Positions 1 through 7,603 of a DNA stretch of 19,717 bases are shown here, in pieces. Location of the stretch: positions 1 through 19,717 of the forward strand of contig JAUXUT010000060.1 of NCBI GenBank assembly GCA_030680695.1, read 5' to 3'. A program made the translations under genes and the position numbers. The notes below the pieces were generated by a model that saw nothing but the letters and a program-made list of their open reading frames with translations, searched no databases and had not been told where the DNA came from. Numbering within the stretch: the stretch's first letter is position 1; each line of letters opens with the position of its first letter. The DNA comes from a bacterium. GTDB taxonomy: Bacteria; Patescibacteria; Paceibacteria; UBA9973; UBA6065.

Positions 1-54
1 GGGAAACACCCCAAATTATTACAGATTTACATAAAGTAAAAGGAATTTAAAATC

Positions 55-2226
55 ATGTTAAAAGCATATTACACAACTGTTGAATATCTAAAGAACAACA
101 CCGGTAAGCTCACATCCGAACAAAAGGGAACGGCCATGTCAATGGTCGGAACCAAGACCCATCCGCTACAACCTATACATGTTGATTGGACCCAGATCAA
201 TCTGGACAAATTCTTCAATGGCCCCATTGGCTACAGCCCACATGAATTTGAAGGCGGTATCCGCAACAAGAAGAACTATCTTCGAACCAATTTTGTCCTG
301 ATAGACATCGACAATGGTATGCCAGCGGACGATTTCATCAAAGTGCTTGAAGGACATCCGTTTCACCCACAATATTATATCAATTTCAGTGCAAATAGTC
401 AACCTGAATACGAAAAATATCACGTTATCATGCCTTTGGATGCTCCAATAGACGGCATTTCCCAACATCGTTTGCTGGCCGACTGGCTTTTACAGGATTT
501 CGGCCAGCACAAACCGGACCTGTCGGTTATCAACGACTGCGCACGTGGCGTCTTGCGGGGGAATGCGGCATTTCCATCGCGCATGGGTGGAACATCACCG
601 CTACCAACCAAGATCATCCTGGACAGCCAGCGCCAGCAAAAGACCATCGAGCACCTGCAGAAGCAGGGCTCGGTGATCGACGGCAAGGTGATGTACGTGT
701 CTTTACAGGACGAAGTCCAATTGGACGGTCCGGAAGGCGACTGGGCACTGCTAAGCGACCTGGATCCCAAGGACAAGCCCCGCATCCTGTGTCACGTGTG
801 TGGGCATCGGCAAGACTTGCGCCAAGGGACTGCCCAGAACGCGGTCTACATGCTGAACCAGCATAACGTCCCCTTCATCTTTTGTTCCAGCTGCCAAAGT
901 CGGGGCTGGGGCATTGGCGGGAAAGGGGTCTACAACCTGGAGCCCGACGAAGCCCGTAGTTATGTCGAAGGCGAGAACGACTTCCGCATCTACCGGGATG
1001 TACGGGACAACAAGTTCAAAATGATCCGTCACGACGTGGTCTTCGGCGGCAGGATCATCAGTACGATCACCTGGGACGGCATCCATAACTGGTACGGCGA
1101 ACTGGGCGTGGATGCTCCGAACACATTCCCCAACATGGACTTCGTCATGGACTTTGGCTGCGATGACTTAGTCGATGAAAAGAAGCACGTGGTCAATTTG
1201 TATCAAGCACCGGCAGTCTTGAAAGCAGAGACCAAAGAACAGCTGTACGACATACCCTTCTTCACGGGCCACTTGATCCGTCACATCACGGGGGACGACC
1301 CCGAATGCATGGATCGCTTCTTGGATTGGTTGGCTTATATCGTGCAGAATCGAAGGAAGCTCTGCACGACCTGGCTGCTTCAGGGAACGCAGGGCACGGG
1401 GAAGGGATTGTTCTTCAACCACGTGCTGGCTCCCCTGTTCGGCAAGACCTATTGCATGATGCAGGACATGAAGTCAATCCTGTCCAACTTCAATGGCAAT
1501 CTGGAAGACAAGGTCTTCATCGGTTTGGACGAAGTGCAGGCCGATTTCACCGACATCGATCGCAACGTCATCGAAGCCCGCATCAAACACTGGTTGGGTG
1601 AAGAACACATCCGCATCGAACGCAAAGGCGTGGATGCGCGCATGGCGCGCACCTGCACCAACTTCCTGTTCTTCAGCAACAAGCGTAACGCGGTGCAACT
1701 GGAAGAAGGCGACCGGCGCTTCAACATCTGTCCCAGGCAGGAAGCCAAACTGGAAACCCGTTCCTGGCTACCCAATGGGGGGATCGACGAATTGATCCAA
1801 CTACTGGAAAAGGAAGTCGCTGAGTTCGTCCAGTTCTTGAAGCAACGGGATGTCGATGTCAGGCATGTGTTCTCGCCGATGGAGAACCAGGCCAAGCGCG
1901 ATATGATGGCGGTGACGCAGTCCGTGCATGACCTGTTCTTCCAAAAAGTGCGCGAACTGGATTGGGATTGGTTCGAGGAACATATCAATGGATCTTGCGA
2001 CGATAAACGTAGACCGGCTGCGGATCGTGCCATCGCTTGCCTTGTAGAAGAAAGGGGCGGCAACTGCATCACATTCGGGACGATCTTCGCTTTGTACAAC
2101 AATATCGTGCATGAAGGGCCAACGGACATATCCAAAAGCCGCTTCAGCAAGAAGCTGACCTATCATGGGTTCAAAATGGAAACACTGAAAGTTAGAGGGC
2201 AAAGTGTGAAGGGGTACCGTCCTTGA
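55..2226 (+). CDS. Primase/SF3 helicase-like replication protein (DUF5906/D5-like)
   Basis: Probable replication initiator of a mobile element, combining a primase-like front half with a ring helicase. Seen: an acidic VLIDIDNG segment (residues 81-88) resembling the metal-binding strand of archaeo-eukaryotic-type primases; a four-cysteine zinc ribbon (C246, C249, C277, C280); a Walker A motif GTQGTGKG (444-451); a Walker B-like stretch VFIGLDEV (487-494); a TNFLFFSNK sensor segment (535-543) with the conserved Asn; and GDRRF (552-556), a likely arginine finger. This order is typical of phage and satellite primase-helicases of the DUF5906/D5 group, and 723 residues is a normal length. The ATG is preceded by AAAGGAA at suitable spacing. 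Helicase assignment is firm; primase activity is inferred. It sits beside an iterated-repeat spacer that may be its origin. It could instead belong to a prophage remnant extending left of the window. Confidence 0.85.
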   Translation: MLKAYYTTVEYLKNNTGKLTSEQKGTAMSMVGTKTHPLQPIHVDWTQINLDKFFNGPIGYSPHEFEGGIRNKKNYLRTNFVLIDIDNGMPADDFIKVLEGHPFHPQYYINFSANSQPEYEKYHVIMPLDAPIDGISQHRLLADWLLQDFGQHKPDLSVINDCARGVLRGNAAFPSRMGGTSPLPTKIILDSQRQQKTIEHLQKQGSVIDGKVMYVSLQDEVQLDGPEGDWALLSDLDPKDKPRILCHVCGHRQDLRQGTAQNAVYMLNQHNVPFIFCSSCQSRGWGIGGKGVYNLEPDEARSYVEGENDFRIYRDVRDNKFKMIRHDVVFGGRIISTITWDGIHNWYGELGVDAPNTFPNMDFVMDFGCDDLVDEKKHVVNLYQAPAVLKAETKEQLYDIPFFTGHLIRHITGDDPECMDRFLDWLAYIVQNRRKLCTTWLLQGTQGTGKGLFFNHVLAPLFGKTYCMMQDMKSILSNFNGNLEDKVFIGLDEVQADFTDIDRNVIEARIKHWLGEEHIRIERKGVDARMARTCTNFLFFSNKRNAVQLEEGDRRFNICPRQEAKLETRSWLPNGGIDELIQLLEKEVAEFVQFLKQRDVDVRHVFSPMENQAKRDMMAVTQSVHDLFFQKVRELDWDWFEEHINGSCDDKRRPAADRAIACLVEERGGNCITFGTIFALYNNIVHEGPTDISKSRFSKKLTYHGFKMETLKVRGQSVKGYRP

Positions 2227-2227
2227 C

Positions 2228-2409
2228 GGTTACCCCTTCCACCCAAAGGTTACCGAAATTTGGACACTGGGTAACCATGAAGATGTTGATATCCAGAGAG
2301 ATACACCAATGGTTACCCATTCCACCCATTTTTCAAATCGTTAGAAAGAATCGGATTGTAAATGTTGATAAATGAATGTATTGCGGTGGAATCGGTAACT
2401 TGGGTAACC
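2228..2409. repeat. Iterated GGTTACC repeats, possible replication origin or operator
   Basis: Two direct copies of an 18-base unit, ggttaccc(c/a)ttccaccca, lie at 2228-2245 and 2311-2328 and differ at one base. A third copy is inverted at 2385-2399 (ggtggaatcggtaac) and matches 14 of 15 bases of the unit. Extra half-sites are ggttaccg at 2248-2255, gggtaacc at 2269-2276 and gggtaacc at 2402-2409. The array starts two bases after the primase-helicase stop codon, and the middle (about 2329-2380) is AT-rich. Clustered direct and inverted copies next to a replication gene are typical of iterons that bind an initiator. A repressor operator is the main alternative. Confidence 0.6.
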
Positions 2410-2414
2410 TGAAG

Positions 2415-2440
2415 AAGTGGGAAGCATCTGCTTCCCACTT
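2415..2440. terminator. Hairpin, likely bidirectional terminator
   Basis: A perfect 11-base-pair stem (aagtgggaagc / gcttcccactt) closes a four-base loop between the convergent primase-helicase and secreted-protein genes. On the plus strand it runs into TCTTAT, a weak T-tract; on the minus strand there is no good T-tract. It is probably a terminator for the plus-strand gene, with less certain action in the other direction. Confidence 0.55.
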
Positions 2441-2482
2441 TCTTATACCAAAATAGTGTTCGTATCTTGGTGTGTTTTAGTG

Positions 2483-3250
2483 TTACCGCCCCAATCCCAC
2501 CATCCTCACAAGTCCAGTTCCATTATCCTCCGACAGGACACGGTAGAACCCACGTTCCTGACCTACCTGGTTGCGGTGAGTGAAAGTGGTTCCTGTTGCG
2601 TAGCCAATCCTGGTAAACCGTAGGCCGTCGATGGCAGATGACCACTCGATGCGGTAGGCCGTGGCATTTGCCACAGGCGTCCAACTGATCAGGTAGTCAT
2701 TCCCTAAGGTTTGGATATCAAGTTCTTGGGGTGGGGAAATAGGTGGGTTGCCTGTGGGGATGCCGTAGACCCTAACTTGATAGCCATTAAAGATAAGGAG
2801 ATCGTCAAGACCGTCCAGATCATAGTCATAGACCATTAGATCACCTTGGTATTCGAGGTATCCAAGTTGAAGAATAACATCTCCAGAGGCAATGTCTTCA
2901 ATCACAAGGAAATCAGGGTCGTGCCTTCTCAAAATCCATTCACCTAACCCTGAACTCCTCATTTGTGATACAGTTGCATGACGACTGATCTCATCATAAG
3001 CAAAATAATAATTTTCTTCTGCGTTCATTCCTGGTTTATATCTTTGACTAGTTACCGAGTTATAATATCCGCAATGCCAATATGGAATTTCTGGTACTCC
3101 ATCTTCGTCAACATCTATAGGAACTATCTGTTGAAACACTTGGCCGACATTTCCTTGTGAAGTGAATTCTGCCTTCAACACAATGTCCTGGCCCCAGGCT
3201 AACCCACTTCCCACCAGCAAGGTGGCCAAGGCTAACAGCTTCGCATTCAT
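2483..3250 (-). CDS. Secreted protein with Ca-binding-like loops and C-terminal FnIII-like domain (paralogue 2)
   Basis: Predicted exported protein of 255 residues with no known function. Seen: a Sec signal peptide (1-20, hydrophobic core LLALATLLVGSGLA, cleavage after AWG); two acidic DxDxDG-type loops, DVDEDGVPE (46-54) and DYDLDGLDD (142-150), like those of FG-GAP or dockerin repeats; and a fibronectin type III-like domain at about 172-245 carrying AYRIEWSSA and GFYRVLSED. Its ATG overlaps the TGA of the upstream paralogue by four bases (ATGA) with GGAG upstream, so the two are translationally coupled. Signal and C-terminal domain closely match the neighbour at 3247-3975, while the middle is divergent and AT-rich. 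A surface or secreted binding role is possible but unproven. It is unusual cargo between a replication gene and a restriction operon. Confidence 0.8.
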   Translation of the reverse strand: MNAKLLALATLLVGSGLAWGQDIVLKAEFTSQGNVGQVFQQIVPIDVDEDGVPEIPYWHCGYYNSVTSQRYKPGMNAEENYYFAYDEISRHATVSQMRSSGLGEWILRRHDPDFLVIEDIASGDVILQLGYLEYQGDLMVYDYDLDGLDDLLIFNGYQVRVYGIPTGNPPISPPQELDIQTLGNDYLISWTPVANATAYRIEWSSAIDGLRFTRIGYATGTTFTHRNQVGQERGFYRVLSEDNGTGLVRMVGLGR

Positions 3251-3975
3251 CTCGTGCTCCCAACCATTCTTAAGACCCCAGTGCCGTTATCCTCCGACAG
3301 CACCCGGTAGAACCCTCGTTCCTGGCCTGCTTGGTTGCGGTGGGTGAAGGTCGTGCCAGTGGTGTAGCCGATGCGGGTGAAGCGCACCCCACCATCCAAA
3401 GCAGAAGACCATTCGATCCGGTATGCGGTGGCATTGGGAACGCTGGACCAGTCGATCACGTAATCCTGACCCACCTGTTGAATGTCGAGTTCCTGGGGAG
3501 GAGAAATGGGTGGGTTGCCGGTGGCGATTCCATAAACAGACACAACACCATTAATATAGACAACTGCGTCATCAAGACCATCTAGATCATAATCGAATAA
3601 TGCATATAATGGAAATAAAGCTCCTGTTAATTGAAGCAAAACTTCTTGAGTAGATAAATCTCTTACAAATACAGTACTAAATGAACTAGGATTCGTACTT
3701 GAACCCAGATATTCAAAACTTTGCAATCCTCTAATGTGTCCTACGAATGCTCTTGAATAATCTCCGATGAACTCGTACATAGCCCAGTTAGAAATGTCAA
3801 AATAACCATAACTTGTTCGTAACTCTACTATGCCGTCATTGTTAATGTCAATAGATGGCAATTCAAGGATCTGACCTTGCGGAAAGAAAGCAGACGGGAA
3901 ACTCGCCTTCAACACAATGTCCTGACCCCACGCAAGGCCGACAAGAAACAAGGTGGCTAACCACGTGGACCTCAT
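3247..3975 (-). CDS. Secreted protein with Ca-binding-like loops and C-terminal FnIII-like domain (paralogue 1)
   Basis: First gene of a tandem secreted pair, 242 residues from the ATG at 3973-3975. That start is chosen over an upstream in-frame TTG at 3996 because it has a GGAG site seven bases before it and begins directly with a signal peptide (1-17, ending GLAWG). The mature protein opens DIVLKASF, nearly identical to its paralogue's DIVLKAEF. Acidic loops DINNDG (43-48) and DYDLDGLDD (128-136) resemble calcium-binding FG-GAP or dockerin loops. A fibronectin type III-like domain fills the C-terminus from about residue 158. Residues 30-125 show little likeness to the paralogue and their DNA is AT-rich. 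No enzyme motif is visible, so function is unknown. It is divergent from hsdM, and the two share the spacer at 3976-4169. Confidence 0.8.
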   Translation of the reverse strand: MRSTWLATLFLVGLAWGQDIVLKASFPSAFFPQGQILELPSIDINNDGIVELRTSYGYFDISNWAMYEFIGDYSRAFVGHIRGLQSFEYLGSSTNPSSFSTVFVRDLSTQEVLLQLTGALFPLYALFDYDLDGLDDAVVYINGVVSVYGIATGNPPISPPQELDIQQVGQDYVIDWSSVPNATAYRIEWSSALDGGVRFTRIGYTTGTTFTHRNQAGQERGFYRVLSEDNGTGVLRMVGSTR

Positions 3976-4169
3976 GATGTGCTCCGCAAGTGACAAGCGA
4001 TGGATGGCCGGGAGAATAACGTTTCGTTACCAAGATGTCCAGAGTAGAATGTCCCAGCCGACAGATAAGGCTGATGTTCGACGTCTTCGGCTGGCTCGCG
4101 TGATCGCTGGGCATAGGATCCTTATCTTGCGCTGGCCAACCTTCATCCTGTCTGACGACCGAGGTATTC

Positions 4170-5624
4170 ATGTTCGAACAAGCTTTCAAGAACATCGATG
4201 ACATCCTGCACAAGGACGCTGGCATGTCCAGCGAGTTGGACTACACGGAACAGTCATCCTGGTTGCTGTTCTTGAAGTACTTGGACGACCTGGAGAAGGA
4301 TCGCAAGGATGCGGCGGACCTGAAGGGGGAAGCCTACACCTTCCTGCTGGACGAGCCCTACCATTGGGAGGCCTGGGCCGCGCCCAAGACCTGGGACTGC
4401 CGGATTGATCACAGCAAGGCCAAGACCGGCGACGACCTGCGCGACTTCGTCAACGACCGGCTTTTTCCTTACCTGCGGGGCTTCAAGGACCGGGCCAGCG
4501 GGTCGAACACCATCGAATACAAGATTGGCGAGATCTTCAGCGAGATCAAGAACAAGATCCAAAGCGGCTACGCCCTGCGGGACGTGGTGGAGATTGTGGA
4601 CACCCTGCAATTCCGTTCCCAGAAGGAGAAGCACGAGCTGTCCCACCTCTATGAGGCCAAGATCAAGAACATGGGCAACGCGGGGCGCAATGGCGGGGAA
4701 TACTACACGCCACGTCCGCTGATCCGAGCCATCATCAAGGTGGTGCAGCCCACGATCGGGAAAAGCATCTACGATGGCGCCGTGGGTTCCGCGGGCTTCC
4801 TCTGCGAGGCCTTCGAATACCTGAAAGCCAAGCCCGGCTTGACCACCAGCGACCTGAAGACCCTGCAGGACTACACCTTCTACGGCAAGGAAAAGAAGCC
4901 GCTGGCCTACGTCATCGCCATCATGAACATGATCCTGCACGGCATCGAAGCGCCCAACATCATCCACACCAACACCTTGTCCGAGAATCTGGCGGACGTG
5001 CAGGACAAGGACCGCTACGACATCATTCTGGCCAATCCTCCCTTCGGCGGCAAGGAACGGCAGGAGGTCCAGCAGAACTTCCCCATCCGCACTGGCGAAA
5101 CGGCCTTTCTCTTCCTGCAACATTTCATCAAGCTGCTGCGGGCGGGCGGCAAGGCGGGCGTGGTGATCAAGAACACCTTCCTGTCCAACACGGACAACGC
5201 CTCCGTCAGCCTGCGCAAGCTGCTGCTGGAAAGCTGCAATCTGCACACGGTGCTGGATTGTCCCGGCGGCACCTTTCAAGGGGCGGGTGTGAAGACGGTG
5301 GTGCTGTTCTTTGAAAAGGGCGCACCCACCCGCAAGACTTGGTACTACCAGTTGGATCCCGGACGCAACCTGGGCAAGACCAACCCCTTGAACGACGCGG
5401 ACCTGGCGGAATTCGTGGAGCTGCAGAAGACCCAGGCGGATTCGCCGAAGTCCTGGACCGTGGACGCCGCCACCATTGACCGCAGCACCTGGGACCTGTC
5501 CGTCAAGAACCCCAACGGGGGCGAGGAAGTCACCCATCGCAGCCCGCAGGACATCCTGGATGAAATCGCGGCCTTGGATGTGGAAAGCGCGGAAGTGTTG
5601 CAGCGCATTCGGGGACTGCTGTGA
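4170..5624 (+). CDS. hsdM: Type I restriction-modification DNA methyltransferase subunit HsdM
   Basis: Modification subunit of a type I restriction enzyme. It transfers a methyl group from S-adenosylmethionine to adenine N6 at the site chosen by HsdS, forms the M2S1 methylase and joins HsdR for cleavage. Seen: an N-terminal HsdM helical domain (about 1-160, with SSWLLFLKYLDDLE); GEYYTPRPL (176-184), the family's GEFYTP signature; an AdoMet-binding motif DGAVGSAGF (202-210), a variant of DPACGTGGF; and the catalytic NPPF (289-292). Length 484 is normal. The ATG follows GAGG at close spacing. The stop overlaps the GTG of hsdS by four bases, indicating translational coupling. The gene is GC-rich, like hsdR. 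All catalytic motifs are present, so it is probably active. Confidence 0.96.
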   Translation: MFEQAFKNIDDILHKDAGMSSELDYTEQSSWLLFLKYLDDLEKDRKDAADLKGEAYTFLLDEPYHWEAWAAPKTWDCRIDHSKAKTGDDLRDFVNDRLFPYLRGFKDRASGSNTIEYKIGEIFSEIKNKIQSGYALRDVVEIVDTLQFRSQKEKHELSHLYEAKIKNMGNAGRNGGEYYTPRPLIRAIIKVVQPTIGKSIYDGAVGSAGFLCEAFEYLKAKPGLTTSDLKTLQDYTFYGKEKKPLAYVIAIMNMILHGIEAPNIIHTNTLSENLADVQDKDRYDIILANPPFGGKERQEVQQNFPIRTGETAFLFLQHFIKLLRAGGKAGVVIKNTFLSNTDNASVSLRKLLLESCNLHTVLDCPGGTFQGAGVKTVVLFFEKGAPTRKTWYYQLDPGRNLGKTNPLNDADLAEFVELQKTQADSPKSWTVDAATIDRSTWDLSVKNPNGGEEVTHRSPQDILDEIAALDVESAEVLQRIRGLL

Positions 5625-6883
5625 AATCAGGGTGGCAGCAAAAGACCTTTGGCGAAATCCTGTTGAAGACTGAAACAGTTAATCCGCAGGCTTTCCCAAA
5701 TTCGGAATTCGATTATGTAGATGTGTCCAGTGTTTCCAATCAGACATATGAGATTATGGAAACGCAGAGAATAAGGGGCAAGGATGCTCCTAGTAGGGCT
5801 AGGAGATTGATAAAAGCAAATGATGTGATTTTCGCCACAGTTAGGCCAACTTTGCAGAGAATTGCAATTGTACCAGAATATTTGGACAATCAAGTCTGCA
5901 GCACAGGCTACTTTGTCCTTAGACCAAAATCGATAATTGGCCATAAATACATGTTTTACTGGCTATTTTCTGAATATTTCATGTCACAAATGGAGATTTT
6001 ACAAAAAGGCGCAAGTTATCCGGCCGTAACAGATGCTGAGGTCCAATCGCAATCAATTCCCTTCCCTTCATTGGTTGAACAACAGCGCATCGTTGCCATC
6101 CTCGACGAAGCATTTGAAGGCATCGCTATTGCAAAGGCAAATGCCGAAAAAAATCTCAAGTATATGAGCGATATTATAAGTGCTGGGTTTATTTCGCTTA
6201 CATTAAAGGAAAATCAAACGGACTGGCCTTTAGAAACTGTTGCCAGTATTGCCGCTTCTCAAAAGGGATCGATTCGTACTGGACCATTCGGGAGTCAACT
6301 TTTACATAGTGAGTTTGTGGATAGTGGCATAGCTGTTCTTGGAATTGACAATGCAGTATTTAATGAATTCCGTTGGGCGAAGAGTAGATATATAACACAA
6401 GAAAAATACCAACAACTTCAACGATATCGCGTACATCCAGGGGATGTTTTGATAACTATTATGGGCACTTGTGGTCGTTGCGCTATTGTGCCTGACGATG
6501 TTCCCATTGCGATCAACACTAAGCATTTGTGTTGCATTACTTTGAATCGAAAAAAATGTCTTCCGAGATATCTTCATGCCTATTTTCTTTATCATCCCGT
6601 GGCACAAGAATTTCTTAGTAGGCAGGCAAAGGGAGCGATCATGGCAGGATTAAACATGGGATTAATTGAAGAATTGCCAGTGATACTTCCATCAGTGGAA
6701 CAGCAAATTGAAATAGTTAACAGCTTCGATTCCTTGATCTCTGAAACCAAGCATCTAACTTCAATTAATCAACAGAAGATCATCGCATTGGAGTCACTGA
6801 AGAAGTCTTTATTAGATCAAGCTTTTAGCGGTAATTTGACTGACAAAGTCACCGATCGATCCCTTGCCGAGGCTGCCCTGTGA
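5621..6883 (+). CDS. hsdS: Type I restriction-modification specificity subunit HsdS
   Basis: DNA-recognition subunit that sets the bipartite target of the type I complex. It has the usual two-half structure: target-recognition domain 1 (about 1-150), a conserved helical region starting LVEQQRIVAILDEAFEGI (151-168), target-recognition domain 2 (about 200-355), and a second conserved helix starting SVEQQIEIVNSF (358-369) and ending LDQAFSGNL (398-406). Length 420 is complete. The GTG start overlaps the hsdM stop (GTGA), and its own TGA overlaps the GTG of the next gene in the same way, so three genes are coupled. The recognition domains are strongly AT-rich compared with hsdM, which is common where these domains are exchanged horizontally. 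The target sequence cannot be read from the protein. Confidence 0.95.
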   Translation: MKSGWQQKTFGEILLKTETVNPQAFPNSEFDYVDVSSVSNQTYEIMETQRIRGKDAPSRARRLIKANDVIFATVRPTLQRIAIVPEYLDNQVCSTGYFVLRPKSIIGHKYMFYWLFSEYFMSQMEILQKGASYPAVTDAEVQSQSIPFPSLVEQQRIVAILDEAFEGIAIAKANAEKNLKYMSDIISAGFISLTLKENQTDWPLETVASIAASQKGSIRTGPFGSQLLHSEFVDSGIAVLGIDNAVFNEFRWAKSRYITQEKYQQLQRYRVHPGDVLITIMGTCGRCAIVPDDVPIAINTKHLCCITLNRKKCLPRYLHAYFLYHPVAQEFLSRQAKGAIMAGLNMGLIEELPVILPSVEQQIEIVNSFDSLISETKHLTSINQQKIIALESLKKSLLDQAFSGNLTDKVTDRSLAEAAL

Positions 6884-7584
6884 AGCTGGAATGGAAGAGC
6901 TACGCAGTACTGACTGCGGTTTTCGGCGCGACCCTGACGGCCAAGCTGACACTTTTCCTTGGCCCAGTCTGGCAAGAACTGCTGTCTGCCACTGTCGTGC
7001 TGTCGCCTTTGGGGGCCATTGTCCGCTTGGTCTTGGACAACTTGAACCACGAACGCCAGCTACGCCTGCAACGAGATCAGCAGGCCTTTGACTTGGCCGC
7101 GTCTTCCCACATGGCCAGCGTGGTTTTCGACAAGCATGTTGGTTTCTGCGAAGCCTACTTGAAGGCAGTAGACGACGTCATGTTGGAACTTGGCCAGAGT
7201 GGTGAGTTCGAACGTAGCCTGGACCTGGCCAATCAATTGACGGCTGTTCGGCGTGCTCATAATGCCTGGATCCCCAGCGCTATGCATCGGGATCTGGACC
7301 GCTTTGAAAGCGCCCTGCGTGAAGTGGGGGCCAAGCTGAAGGCAAGCGAAGCCATGCGGAAGGAAAGCGAAGCGGAGGCGAGGAAGACATTCATCGAAGA
7401 GGCCTTTCTACTACTTGGAAACATCTTCCTTCAAGCGGACCTGGAGAAGAACACAGATGATGCAGAGAAGCGGGCGGACTCCATCCGCAACCTGGTACGG
7501 TCGCTGTTGAAGGTGGAGGAACTGGTGCAGCTGCGTGACAGTGTGGTGAATCGGTCCATACGTGTGCTACGGGGTCCTGCGTGA
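6880..7584 (+). CDS. Membrane-anchored helical protein inside the hsd operon
   Basis: I do not recognise a family for this 234-residue protein. Seen: two closely spaced hydrophobic segments (about 8-27 and 33-52), which would put a hairpin in the inner membrane. A charged, mostly helical remainder has coiled-coil character at about 140-172 (ALREVGAKLKASEAMRKESE) and a conserved-looking FDKHVGFCEAYLK (83-95). The GTG start overlaps the hsdS stop by four bases, so it is translated with the restriction genes. Its GC-rich composition matches hsdM and hsdR rather than the AT-rich genes on both sides, suggesting it is an original member of the operon. It may tether or modulate the restriction complex at the membrane, or form a backup effector with the next gene. 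These roles are inference from position. Confidence 0.8.
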   Translation: MKLEWKSYAVLTAVFGATLTAKLTLFLGPVWQELLSATVVLSPLGAIVRLVLDNLNHERQLRLQRDQQAFDLAASSHMASVVFDKHVGFCEAYLKAVDDVMLELGQSGEFERSLDLANQLTAVRRAHNAWIPSAMHRDLDRFESALREVGAKLKASEAMRKESEAEARKTFIEEAFLLLGNIFLQADLEKNTDDAEKRADSIRNLVRSLLKVEELVQLRDSVVNRSIRVLRGPA

Positions 7585-7603
7585 ATTACATTTTTAAATC
7601 ACG

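Noticed and set aside
1449..2150. 233-codon minus-strand open frame opposite the primase-helicase gene
   Set aside because: It overlaps the helicase motifs in antisense and is rich in serine and arginine without structure.
2417..2623. 68-codon plus-strand open frame after the repeat array
   Set aside because: It starts inside the terminator hairpin and overlaps the 3' end of the secreted-protein gene, with no ribosome site.
4254..5537. 427-codon minus-strand open frame opposite hsdM
   Set aside because: It is the antisense of a clear methyltransferase with low-complexity, valine/glutamine-rich content, an artefact of high GC at third positions.
6147..6556. Two A7 tracts in hsdS (6147-6153 and 6550-6556) as phase-variation sites
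   Set aside because: Both are short, lie in an AT-rich gene where such runs are expected, and the reading frame is intact.
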